From DATDFB01 sp035276475 (GTDB taxonomy: Bacteria > Acidobacteriota > Thermoanaerobaculia > Gp7-AA8), in assembly GCA_035276475.1 (NCBI GenBank), contig DATELQ010000062.1:54027-118026 (forward strand): a stretch of 64,000 nucleotides of DNA. The letters run 5' to 3'. Numbering within the stretch: the first letter of the stretch is position 1; every line of letters begins with the position of its first letter. Positions 8,452 through 16,493 of the stretch are shown here, one piece after another. The notes under the pieces are model-generated. The model worked only from the letters and a program-made list of their open reading frames with translations. It had not been told where the DNA came from and made no database searches. The translations under genes were made by a program, and so were the position numbers.

Positions 8452-10104
8452 ATGTTCCTGGTGCTGGCGGCGGCGTTGTTTGTCAACGACGCGCAGTGCA
8501 CTTCCTGCCACCAACAGATCGTCCACACGTTCCACGCCGTCGGGATGTCGAAGTCGTTCTACCGCCCGCGGCAGGACGACGCGATCGAGGACTTCTCGAA
8601 GCTGCCGTTCAAGCACGCGAAGTCGGGCGACGTGATGGAGCTGCGCTGGCGCAACGGCCTGCTGATCTTTCGCCGTGTGAACGGCCAGAGCGTGTTCGAG
8701 CAGCCGGTCGACTGGATTCTCGGCTCGGGCCACCACGCGCGCACGTATCTGTATCAGACGCCGAACGGCGAGCTCTATCAGCTCCCGCTCGCGTGGTACA
8801 CCCAGACAAAGGAGTGGGCGATGGCGCCCGGCTACGACCGGCGCGACCACGAGGGCGTGCTGCGCCGCGCGCGGCACGAGTGCCTGTTCTGCCACAACGC
8901 GTATCCCGCGGCGTCCGGCAATTACTGGAGCAATCAAGTCCTGCCGGCGCAGCTCCCCGAGGGGATCGGCTGCCAGCGGTGCCACGGCCCCGGATCGGAG
9001 CATGTTGCGCTTGCCTCGGCCGGCGCCGACAACGCGCAAGTGCGAAGGGCGATCGTGAATCCGGCGCGCCTCGACGCGCAGCGCCGCAACGACGTCTGCT
9101 ACGAGTGCCACATGCAGCCGTCCGTGACGATCCCCGGCCTCCGCCGCTTCGACCGCGACATCTATTCGTTTCGACCGGGTCAGGCGCTGCACGATTACCT
9201 CGCGCGCCTCGACATCGTCGACGGCGAGATCCCGCGGCCGGAGCGCTTCGAGATCAACCATCACCCCTACCGGCTCGAGCAGAGCCGCTGCTTTCGCGAG
9301 AGCAAAGGGCAGTTGTCGTGCCTCAGTTGTCACGATCCGCATCGCAAGACGGCGAATGTGTCGCGCGTCTGCCTGCAGTGTCACGCGAAAGCGCACCGTA
9401 CCTCGGAGAATTGCGCGACGTGCCACATGCCGAAGCGGCGAACGCAGGACGTTGTCCGCGTCGTGATGACGGATCACCGCATCGGCATCTACCGCGATCT
9501 CGAGAAGCTCCTTTCGTCGCGCGAGGAGCGCGATCCGGTCATCGACGACATCAAGGTCGACGATCCCCTCTACCGCGCCGTCGCCGGCGTGCGCGCGGGT
9601 TCGACGTCTGCGGCGCGGCAACTCGAGAAGCTGCTCGCCGCCACGCCGTCAAAAGAGATCGAGCCGTACTTTGATCTCGCCGCCGCGCAGCTGCGGCAGA
9701 AGCGCTACGACGCCGTGGAGGCGACGGCGCGGCTCATCCTCGCACGCGCCCCCGACCACCCGCTGGCGCTGGAGTGGCTCGGCCTCGCACGCGCTCACGG
9801 CGGCGCGCCCGACGAAGGAATCGCGCTGCTCCGCAAGGCCGCCGCGCTCGATCCGCAGCGCGTCGAGACGCTCTACAACCTCGGATTGCAGCTCGCCGCG
9901 CGCGGCAATCGCGACGAGGCCATCGCCGCGTTCGAGCGCGCCGTCGCCGGCCGCCCGAACTTCGTCCTGGCCTGGTTCCACCTCGGCAACGCCCGCGCGG
10001 CAAAGGGCGATCGCAACGGCGCCGTCGCCGCGTGGCGGCGCGCGCTCGACATCGATCCGCACTTTGCGCGCGCCGCCGCTGCGCTCAGTAATCCGCCGCC
10101 GTGA
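8452..10104 (+). CDS. Seven-haem cytochrome c with C-terminal TPR domain
   Basis: 550 residues. There are seven CxxCH haem c motifs in order: CTSCH (16-20), CLFCH, CQRCH, CYECH, CLSCH, CLQCH and CATCH. They are followed from about residue 385 by tandem tetratricopeptide repeats (ALEWLGLARAHG, TLYNLGLQLAARGN, AWFHLGNARAAKGD). The short hydrophobic N-terminus (MFLVLAAALFVNDAQ) probably acts as a signal peptide, placing the haems in the periplasm. The layout resembles the cytochrome c3/c554-type multihaem proteins fused to TPRs that occur in Acidobacteriota and related groups. Electron donor and acceptor are unknown. It starts nine bases after parE and overlaps the end of the convergent TPR gene by 20 bases. 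Confidence 0.85.
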   Translation: MFLVLAAALFVNDAQCTSCHQQIVHTFHAVGMSKSFYRPRQDDAIEDFSKLPFKHAKSGDVMELRWRNGLLIFRRVNGQSVFEQPVDWILGSGHHARTYLYQTPNGELYQLPLAWYTQTKEWAMAPGYDRRDHEGVLRRARHECLFCHNAYPAASGNYWSNQVLPAQLPEGIGCQRCHGPGSEHVALASAGADNAQVRRAIVNPARLDAQRRNDVCYECHMQPSVTIPGLRRFDRDIYSFRPGQALHDYLARLDIVDGEIPRPERFEINHHPYRLEQSRCFRESKGQLSCLSCHDPHRKTANVSRVCLQCHAKAHRTSENCATCHMPKRRTQDVVRVVMTDHRIGIYRDLEKLLSSREERDPVIDDIKVDDPLYRAVAGVRAGSTSAARQLEKLLAATPSKEIEPYFDLAAAQLRQKRYDAVEATARLILARAPDHPLALEWLGLARAHGGAPDEGIALLRKAAALDPQRVETLYNLGLQLAARGNRDEAIAAFERAVAGRPNFVLAWFHLGNARAAKGDRNGAVAAWRRALDIDPHFARAAAALSNPPP

Positions 10105-11659
10105 GTGCGCCACCCTTCCACCCCGCGCGGAACGCCGCCGTCGTCTTCGCGGCATCCTTCTCCTGCGCCTTCAGCGCCTGCGCGAGGCCATAGAGCGAGC
10201 GCGGGTTGTTGCGGTTGCGGGCGAGGTCGTCGCGAAAGACCCGCTCTGCGTCGGCGGCGCGGCCGGCGCGCAGCAGCGCGGCGCCGAGCGTCTCGCGCAC
10301 CGGGTTCCACCAGTCGGGCGGCTCGTTGTAGTCGAGCGCATCCTCCGTCGCCACCGCTTTTTCCAGCGCGGCGATGCCGTCGTTCGTGCGGCCCGACGCC
10401 AGCGCGATGCGCGCGTCGAGCACCTGCGCGGCCAGCGCCGCAATCGCCTTCGGCGAGTTCTGCATGATGCCGGTGTCGTCGGTCAGCTTCGCGCGCCACG
10501 TCTCCATCGCTTTGCGATCCGAGGCGGCGCCAGCGACGTTGCCGAGCTGCGCGAGCGCGCTGCCGTGCGCGTAGAGCCAGAGCGTCGCGGAGAGCGGCCC
10601 GGCGTCGATCGGCTTCGTCTTCAGCACGTCGCGCCAGCGGCCGAAGCGCGTCAGCACCTGCACCGGATACGCGACCGCGACCTCGAGCGGCGGCATGTCC
10701 TTGAGCATCGGCGCGGCGTTCTCGGAGATCTCGTTGGCCAGCTTCATCGCCGCGTTGAAGTTTCCCGTCATCGCGTGCGACGCCGCGCCGAACTGCAGGT
10801 TGTGGTTGTAGTACATCATCGCGTAGACGTTCTCGCCGCCGTTCTTCTTGATGAACTCGCGGTCGGCCGTGGCCGCGCGCTCGTTCGCCATCGCGGCGGC
10901 GGCGTAGTCGCCGGTGCGCTCGTAGACGTGCGCCGGCATGTGCACGAGGTGACCGGCCGCCGGCGCGAGCTTCGGCAGCCGCTGCGCTGCGGCGACGGCG
11001 CGCTCCGGATGCGGCGAGGCTTCGAGCATGTGGATGAGGTAGTGGTTCGCGCCGAGGTGGTTGGGGTTGCGCTTGAGCACCCGCTGCAGCGTGGCGATTC
11101 CCTCCTCGGTTCCGGGCGCCGCCTTGCCGTCGTGCGACCAGAACTTCCACGGGCGCAGATCCATGACGCTCTCGGCGTAGAGGACGGCGACGTCGTCGTC
11201 GTTCGGATACTTTTTCGCGAGCGCGCCCATGGCCTCGCTGTAGTCGGCGGCGAGCTTCTTCAAGTCGCCCTGCGGATCGTTCGTGTAGCGCTTCATCAGC
11301 GCGGCGACGAGGTCGCGTTCTTTCTCTGACGCATGCCCGAGGTGCTGCGCGGCGGCGTGGACGGCGTCGTAGGCGCGCTTCTCGCGGTCGGGATCGACGT
11401 CCATGTTGATGTTCGGCCCGAGCGCGAGCGCGGCGCCCCAGTAGCCCATGGCCAGCTCGGGATCGCGGCGCGTGGCCTCCTCGAACGAGCGCACGGCCTG
11501 CTCGTGGTTGAACGCATAGACGTACTTCATCCCCTGATCGAAGTACTTCTGGGCCGTGGCGTTGCGCGTGGAGACGCTCCAGTGCAGCGTGCCGAGCCCC
11601 GGGTCGAGCGCGGGCGCAGCGGTAGCGGCGGCGAGAAGGACAGCTAAGATGCAGTGCAT
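10085..11659 (-). CDS. Secreted tetratricopeptide-repeat protein
   Basis: 524 residues from the ATG at 11659. The frame continues upstream, but this ATG begins a signal peptide (MHCILAVLLAAATAAPA). TPR-like helix pairs run the length of the protein, for example YFDQGMKYVYAFNHEQAVRS, MGYWGAALALGPNIN and LGANHYLIHMLEASPHPE. The His-rich segments (GANHYLIHMLE, AGHLVHMPAHVYERTGDY) recur in a family of secreted TPR proteins common in soil bacteria that has no assigned activity. The start overlaps the start of the divergent VOC gene by about ten bases, so their promoters must lie inside each other's coding region. Periplasmic protein-protein interaction is the most that can be inferred. Confidence 0.75.
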   Translation of the reverse strand: MHCILAVLLAAATAAPALDPGLGTLHWSVSTRNATAQKYFDQGMKYVYAFNHEQAVRSFEEATRRDPELAMGYWGAALALGPNINMDVDPDREKRAYDAVHAAAQHLGHASEKERDLVAALMKRYTNDPQGDLKKLAADYSEAMGALAKKYPNDDDVAVLYAESVMDLRPWKFWSHDGKAAPGTEEGIATLQRVLKRNPNHLGANHYLIHMLEASPHPERAVAAAQRLPKLAPAAGHLVHMPAHVYERTGDYAAAAMANERAATADREFIKKNGGENVYAMMYYNHNLQFGAASHAMTGNFNAAMKLANEISENAAPMLKDMPPLEVAVAYPVQVLTRFGRWRDVLKTKPIDAGPLSATLWLYAHGSALAQLGNVAGAASDRKAMETWRAKLTDDTGIMQNSPKAIAALAAQVLDARIALASGRTNDGIAALEKAVATEDALDYNEPPDWWNPVRETLGAALLRAGRAADAERVFRDDLARNRNNPRSLYGLAQALKAQEKDAAKTTAAFRAGWKGGALTAADY

Positions 11660-12020
11660 GGTGCGAATGCTACGCTCGATCCCCATCCTCCGGATTTTCG
11701 ACGAGGCCAAGGCGCGCGAGTTCTACGTCGACTTCCTCGGTTTCACGATCGACTGGGAGTACCGCTTCGCCCCCGACGCGCCGCTCTACATGCACGTGAC
11801 GCGCGGCGAGTGTGTGCTGCACCTCTCCGAGCACTACGGCGACGCCTCCCCCGGCGCCGGCATCCGCATCGACACGCAAGACCTCGACGCCTTCCACGCC
11901 GAACTGACGGCGAAGCAGTACAAGTACGCGCGGCCCGAGATCAACGAGCAGCCGTGGGGGAGGGAGGTGTCGGTGAAGGATCCGTTCGGGAATCGGCTGA
12001 TCTTCGGGGAGCATCCTTAG
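11649..12020 (+). CDS. VOC-superfamily (glyoxalase/bleomycin-resistance-like) protein
   Basis: About 123 residues in one VOC fold: RSIPILRIFDEAKAREFYVD, then LGFTIDWEYRF, a conserved EHYGD and the closing SVKDPFGNRLIFGE. The family contains glyoxalase I, dioxygenases and bleomycin-binding proteins. I chose the ATG at 11649 because AGAAGGA sits eight bases before it; ATGs at 11658 and 11667 are alternatives. The tail VKDPFGNRL with an early His/Glu pattern resembles bleomycin-resistance-like proteins without proven activity. The substrate is unknown. Its stop overlaps the stop of the convergent repressor gene. Confidence 0.75.
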   Translation: MQCMVRMLRSIPILRIFDEAKAREFYVDFLGFTIDWEYRFAPDAPLYMHVTRGECVLHLSEHYGDASPGAGIRIDTQDLDAFHAELTAKQYKYARPEINEQPWGREVSVKDPFGNRLIFGEHP

Positions 12021-12682
12021 ATCGATGGCGGTCCCGATCGTCCAACGACGATGCCGATCAATTGAAAATCGCCGGCATCCTCATCGACTTCGATCGGTGC
12101 GAAGCGAGGATTGCGGCTGACGAGGCGGATGCGGCCGGCCTCGAGCTCGAGCTGCTTCACGTACGCCGCACCCGCAAGGCGGCAGACCACGATCTTGCCC
12201 GCGGCATCACGGACGTTCTTCGTCGGCCGAACGAATAGCAGGTCGCCGTTTGCGATGCCGCTCTCCGTCATTGTCTCGCCCACGGCGCGGAACACGATGC
12301 GCGCGTTTGGCCAAGGCGCGCCGCGAGGTTGCTTCGACACCGGCTCCGCGTTCGGCAGTGCACCCGCGTCGCGTTTCGGCGAAGCGGTCTTGAGGAGCGT
12401 GCGCTCGACGATCTCCATCGCTTTGCGAACCTGCGCCAGTTCTTCCGCCGACAATGCGAAACCATGCTCGTCGAGCAGCCAACCGACGTTCTCGTCTGCC
12501 GCGTGAGCGATGCGAACGATTGTTTCGAACTCCGGCCGCGCATGCGGGGAGTTGAGGATGCGGCTCAGAGTTTCGGGGGCGATTCCAGCGTCCGCTGCGA
12601 TCGCAGCCTGCCGCCGCCCGCTGGATTCGACAACGGTCCGCAGCCGCTCACGCCAGTTCACGAGCGCCGAACGTAATTCCAC
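12017..12682 (-). CDS. S24/LexA-CI-like transcriptional repressor with altered nucleophile
   Basis: 221 residues. Residues 20-55 form a helix-turn-helix (QAAIAADAGIAPETLSRIL), and residues 125-221 a peptidase S24 domain (IANGDLLFV, VVCRLAGAAYVKQLE, SRNPRFAPIEV). The family represses genes and is inactivated by RecA-stimulated self-cleavage using a Ser-Lys dyad. Here the lysine is kept (K176) but the usual xSM serine is a threonine, T137 in VGETMTESGI (codon ACA). An alanine-proline-rich linker spans 100-125, where the cleavage site would lie. The gene is divergent from the small-ORF/nucleotidyltransferase pair. The 138 bases between them contain two short inverted repeats (12693-12710 and 12792-12810) that could be operators. 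Confidence 0.8.
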   Translation of the reverse strand: MELRSALVNWRERLRTVVESSGRRQAAIAADAGIAPETLSRILNSPHARPEFETIVRIAHAADENVGWLLDEHGFALSAEELAQVRKAMEIVERTLLKTASPKRDAGALPNAEPVSKQPRGAPWPNARIVFRAVGETMTESGIANGDLLFVRPTKNVRDAAGKIVVCRLAGAAYVKQLELEAGRIRLVSRNPRFAPIEVDEDAGDFQLIGIVVGRSGPPSI

Positions 12683-12820
12683 GTCGCTCCTCGATGATCA
12701 ATCGCTCATCAAGATACCTCGGACGGACGTAACGTAGTGGCACACCTCGGGTTAGGGCGTAATATCAAATTCTGAAGAGTTGCAGTCACCTATAAGCGTC
12801 TGTAACTTATGAGAGTCTGA

Positions 12821-13009
12821 ATGGACGCAACCTCGGCATCCGATTTCGATGAGCTCGTCGATGAGCTCAAGGCCGACGTCGACCGTACGCTCATCCGCGA
12901 AAACTTGAAGCTCACGCCGACGCAGCGGTTGCAGCGACTCGAAGACGCACAGCGCTTTGCGGAGGAGATCAGGGCCGCGGGTGAGCGGGCGCGCAGGCGT
13001 GCGAAGTGA
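12821..13009 (+). CDS. Small hypothetical protein paired with a nucleotidyltransferase
   Basis: 62 residues, acidic first half (DFDELVDELKADVD) and basic end (ERARRRAK), predicted all-helical. GAGAG lies five bases before the ATG. Its stop overlaps the GTG of the nucleotidyltransferase gene (GTGA), so the two are translationally coupled. No family is recognised. Size, charge and coupling resemble the small partner of MNT-type toxin-antitoxin or abortive-infection modules, but this is inferred from context only. Confidence 0.6.
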   Translation: MDATSASDFDELVDELKADVDRTLIRENLKLTPTQRLQRLEDAQRFAEEIRAAGERARRRAK

Positions 13010-13491
13010 ACACGTTCGAGCCGCTCCTTCGCGCACTCGTCAACGGCGGTGTTGAATTCATCGTTGTCGGCGGCGTCGCCGGAACGCAGTACGGCTCGGC
13101 CCGCGTGACGTATGACATCGACATCCTGTACCGTCGCACGTCGGAAAACATCGAGCGACTTACGGCAGCGCTCTTGCCGCTGCGTCCATACCTTCGCGGC
13201 GCTCCGCCGAGTTTGCCGTTTACGTTCGACGCGCAGACGGTGAAGCACGGTCTGAACTTCACGCTCACCACGGACGCGGGCCCGATCGACTGCTTGGGCG
13301 AGATCGCCGGTGTCGGTGGTTACGAAGCTGCGGCCGTGCATGCGATCGAGGCGGAGACATTTGGCCTTCGATGCCGATTCCTCTCCCTCGACGACCTCAT
13401 CGCCTCAAAACGCGCCGCCGCGCGCCGCAAGGACCTCGAAGCTCTGGCCGAGCTCGAAGTCATCCGCGAAGAGCTCCGCCGCCTCGGCTAA
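13006..13491 (+). CDS. Nucleotidyltransferase-fold protein (AbiEii/DUF6036-like)
   Basis: 161 residues from a GTG start. The N-terminus has the DNA polymerase beta-type nucleotidyltransferase signature: FIVVGGVAGTQYGSAR (GG at 22-23) followed by VTYDIDILYRR, with the metal-binding D37 and D39. A later LSLDDLIASKRAAARRKDLE is typical of AbiEii/DUF6036-like proteins. Such proteins act as toxins or tRNA/protein modifiers, or have no known role. It is coupled to the 62-residue gene upstream, sits opposite an S24-type repressor, and lies between parE and parC. A toxin-antitoxin-like module is plausible but unproven. Confidence 0.72.
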   Translation: MNTFEPLLRALVNGGVEFIVVGGVAGTQYGSARVTYDIDILYRRTSENIERLTAALLPLRPYLRGAPPSLPFTFDAQTVKHGLNFTLTTDAGPIDCLGEIAGVGGYEAAAVHAIEAETFGLRCRFLSLDDLIASKRAAARRKDLEALAELEVIREELRRLG

Positions 13492-13508
13492 ACTGCGCCC
13501 CGCAACCG

Positions 13509-15818
13509 ATGCCCACCCGCAAATCGAAAGACCAGCTCCCTCTCGCTCCGCCGCCGCCCACCCTTGCTGACATCGAAGCGCAGCCGGTGGCGACGTTCGC
13601 CCGGAAGGCCTACCTCGACTACTCGATGTACGTCATCCTCGACCGGGCCCTGCCGCATATTGCCGACGGGCTCAAGCCGGTGCAGCGGCGCATCATCTAC
13701 TCCATGTCGGAGCTCGGCCTCGGGCCGAACTCCAAGCCGAAAAAGTCGGCGCGCACCGTCGGCGACGTCATCGGCAAATACCACCCCCACGGCGACACCG
13801 CCTGCTACGACGCCATGGTCCTCATGGCCCAGCCGTTTTCGATGCGCTATCCGCTCGTCGACGGGCAGGGGAACTTCGGCTCGCCCGACGACCCGAAAGA
13901 ATTCGCGGCGATGCGCTACACCGAGTCGAAGCTCGCGCGCTTCTCGCAGACGCTCCTCTCCGAGCTCGACCAGGGCACCGTCGAGTGGGGGCAGAACTTC
14001 GACGGCACGCTGAAAGAGCCGAAGCTCCTGCCGTCGCGCCTCCCGCACGTCCTCCTCAACGGCGGATCGGGCATCGCCGTCGGCATGGCCACCGACATCC
14101 CGTCGCACAACCTCCGCGAAGTCGTGAACGCCTGCGTCGAGCTCCTCGACAACCCCGAGGCCAACATCGCCCAGCTCACGAAGCACATCAAAGGTCCGGA
14201 CTTTCCGACCGAGGCCGAGATCATCACGCCGCTTGCGGAGATCCGGGAGATGTACAAGACCGGCTACGGAAGCGTGCGCCAGCGCGCGAAGTGGGAGGTC
14301 GAGGACGGCATGATCGTCGTCACCGCCATGCCGTATCAGGTCTCGCCGGCGAAGGTGCTGCTGCAGATCGATCAGCAATACCAGGCCAAGAAGCTGCCGA
14401 TGGTCGACCACTACCGCGACGAGTCCGACCACCAGAATGCCACGCGCCTCGTCATCGAGCCGCGCTCGAACCGCGTCGACCTCGACGAGCTCATGACCCA
14501 TCTCTTCGCCACGACCGACCTCGAGCGCTCCTTCCGCGTGAACATGAACATGATCGGCCTCGACGGCCGGCCGCGCCTCTTCGCGCTCAAGGACCTCCTC
14601 CTCGAATGGCTCGACTTCCGGATCGAGACCGTGCGCCGGCGCCTCCAGCACCGCTACGACCACGTCAACGCGCGGCTGCACATCCTCGACGGCTACCTCA
14701 TCGCCTACCTCAACGTCGACGAAGTCATCAAGATCATCCGCCGCGAGGACGAGCCCAAGCCGGTCCTGATGAAGCGCTTCAAACTGTCGGAGCTGCAGGC
14801 CGAGTCGATCCTCGAATTGAAGCTGCGATTCCTCAACAAGCTCGAGGAGATGCAGATCAAAGGCGAGCAGGCCAAGCTGCAGGCCGAGCGCACCGAGCTC
14901 GAGAAAATTCTCGGATCGAAAGCCCGTCTGCGCAAGCAGGTGCGCGAAGAGCTGATCAAGGATGCGGACGAATTCGGCGACAAGCGCCGCTCGCCGATCG
15001 TCGAGCGCGAGGCGGCGAAGGCGCTCGACGCCACGGCGCTGATCCCGAGCGAGCCCGTGACCGTCGTGCTGTCGGAGAAGGGGTGGATCCGCGCCGGAAA
15101 GGGCCATGATCTCGACCCGAGCGCGCTGCAGTACAAGTCGGGCGACGCCTACCTCCACTCCGCGCGCGGCCGCAGCAACCAGCTCGCCGTGCTGATCGAC
15201 TCGACCGGCCGCACCTACTCGCTGCCGGCGCACGAGCTGCCGTCGGCGAAGAGCCACGGCGAGCCGCTGACGGCGTTCCTCGGGCCGCCCGCCGGCGCGA
15301 GCTTCATCGGCGTGATGATGGGGGAGGCCGACGACCTCTGGCTCCTCTCGACTGACGACGGCTACGGCTTCATCATCCGCCTCGAGGAGATGATGACGCG
15401 CTTGAAAGCCGGGAAGTCGATCGTGAACGTCGGCAAGGGCGCGACCGTGTTGCGCCCGCAGCGCGTCGGCGACACGGCGACGGACTGGATCGCCGCCGCG
15501 ACGACTACGGGCAAACTCCTGCTCTTCGGCGCCGACGAGCTGCCGCAGCTCGCCCGCGGCAAGGGCGTGCAGACGATCAAGCTGCACAAGACGGAGCTCT
15601 TTCCGGAGAAGGTGATCGCCACCGCGGTCGTGCCGCAGGATGGGACGCTCGTCGTGCACGCCGGGAAGCGCTACACCAACCTGAAAGGCGACGACCTGGC
15701 GACGTACGCAGGCAAGCGCGCGCAGCGCGGACTCAAGCTGCCGCGCGGATTCCAGAGCGTGTCGACGATTCGCTCCTGGAGCGAGCGTGAAGGACGCGTG
15801 CCGGACGTGGTGATGTGA
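13509..15818 (+). CDS. parC: DNA topoisomerase IV subunit A (ParC)
   Basis: 769 residues. This is the DNA-cleaving subunit that pairs with ParE. The catalytic tyrosine is Y137 in FAAMRYTESKLA, and the quinolone-region motif IGKYHPHGDTACYDAMVLMA has T97 and D101 at the positions equivalent to E. coli ParC S80 and E84. The GSGIAVGMATDIPSHNLREV segment and the coiled-coil LKLRFLNKLEEMQIKGEQ are typical. The C-terminal region (about 500-769) matches the short ParC-type beta-pinwheel rather than GyrA, with no GyrA box. The ATG at 13509 gives MPTRKSKDQ; longer in-frame extensions are antisense-like. The stop overlaps the lspA start (TGATG), so the two are coupled. Confidence 0.95.
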   Translation: MPTRKSKDQLPLAPPPPTLADIEAQPVATFARKAYLDYSMYVILDRALPHIADGLKPVQRRIIYSMSELGLGPNSKPKKSARTVGDVIGKYHPHGDTACYDAMVLMAQPFSMRYPLVDGQGNFGSPDDPKEFAAMRYTESKLARFSQTLLSELDQGTVEWGQNFDGTLKEPKLLPSRLPHVLLNGGSGIAVGMATDIPSHNLREVVNACVELLDNPEANIAQLTKHIKGPDFPTEAEIITPLAEIREMYKTGYGSVRQRAKWEVEDGMIVVTAMPYQVSPAKVLLQIDQQYQAKKLPMVDHYRDESDHQNATRLVIEPRSNRVDLDELMTHLFATTDLERSFRVNMNMIGLDGRPRLFALKDLLLEWLDFRIETVRRRLQHRYDHVNARLHILDGYLIAYLNVDEVIKIIRREDEPKPVLMKRFKLSELQAESILELKLRFLNKLEEMQIKGEQAKLQAERTELEKILGSKARLRKQVREELIKDADEFGDKRRSPIVEREAAKALDATALIPSEPVTVVLSEKGWIRAGKGHDLDPSALQYKSGDAYLHSARGRSNQLAVLIDSTGRTYSLPAHELPSAKSHGEPLTAFLGPPAGASFIGVMMGEADDLWLLSTDDGYGFIIRLEEMMTRLKAGKSIVNVGKGATVLRPQRVGDTATDWIAAATTTGKLLLFGADELPQLARGKGVQTIKLHKTELFPEKVIATAVVPQDGTLVVHAGKRYTNLKGDDLATYAGKRAQRGLKLPRGFQSVSTIRSWSEREGRVPDVVM

Positions 15819-16312
15819 TGCGGCGCGCCGTCTATGGAGTGATCATCGCGGCGGTGCTGCTCGTCGACCAGGCCACGAAGGCGATGGTCCGCGCCACGCT
15901 CGCCGATTTCATGCCCCGCCACGTCCTCGGGCGCCTGATCACGCTCGTCTACACCGAGAACGCCGGCGCGTTCCTGTCGCTCGGCGACAACCTGCCGGCG
16001 CACGTGCGGACGATTATCTTCGACGTCGTCGTGGCCATCGGCCTCATCGCCGCCATCGTCGTGCTCTTCCGCGGGAAGGTGACGGCGCACGGCGACGACA
16101 TCGCCCTTGCCTTCATCGTCGGCGGCGGCATCGGGAACCTCATCGACCGCATCCGCTTCAACGGCAAGGTCACGGACTTCATCTACATGCAGGCCGGGCC
16201 GCTGCACACCGGCGTGTTCAATGTGGCGGACATGGCCATCACGTTCGGGGTGCTGTGGTTACTGGGGACGTGGGCGTTCGCGCGGAAGAAGGCGGAGCCG
16301 ACGGTTCCGTGA
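15818..16312 (+). CDS. lspA: Lipoprotein signal peptidase (signal peptidase II)
   Basis: 164 residues with four membrane helices. LspA cleaves the signal peptide of diacylglyceryl-modified prolipoproteins in the inner membrane. The conserved blocks are present: LLVDQATKAMV, VYTENAGAFLSLG, VGGGIGNLIDRI with catalytic D110, VTDFIY and FNVADMAITFG with catalytic D138. The ATG at 15818 shares a base with the parC stop. Linkage to parC is not functionally obvious and probably reflects operon packing. The window has at least one lipoprotein substrate candidate at 47517. Confidence 0.95.
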   Translation: MRRAVYGVIIAAVLLVDQATKAMVRATLADFMPRHVLGRLITLVYTENAGAFLSLGDNLPAHVRTIIFDVVVAIGLIAAIVVLFRGKVTAHGDDIALAFIVGGGIGNLIDRIRFNGKVTDFIYMQAGPLHTGVFNVADMAITFGVLWLLGTWAFARKKAEPTVP

Positions 16313-16493
16313 ATGCCGCATTTTTCACAACGCGCGAACGCTCCTTTGACGCGGTCCCGGTGCATCCTCTTCCCCTCGGTCCAATAATTGAGGTCGTAGC
16401 CCGCAGCGCCCCTCCTTTCTCTTCGGGCGTAGAATCCCTCCGTTTTTCGTCGTCTCACCCCACCGTTGAATTCTCGCGAGAAGGGAGATGCCT

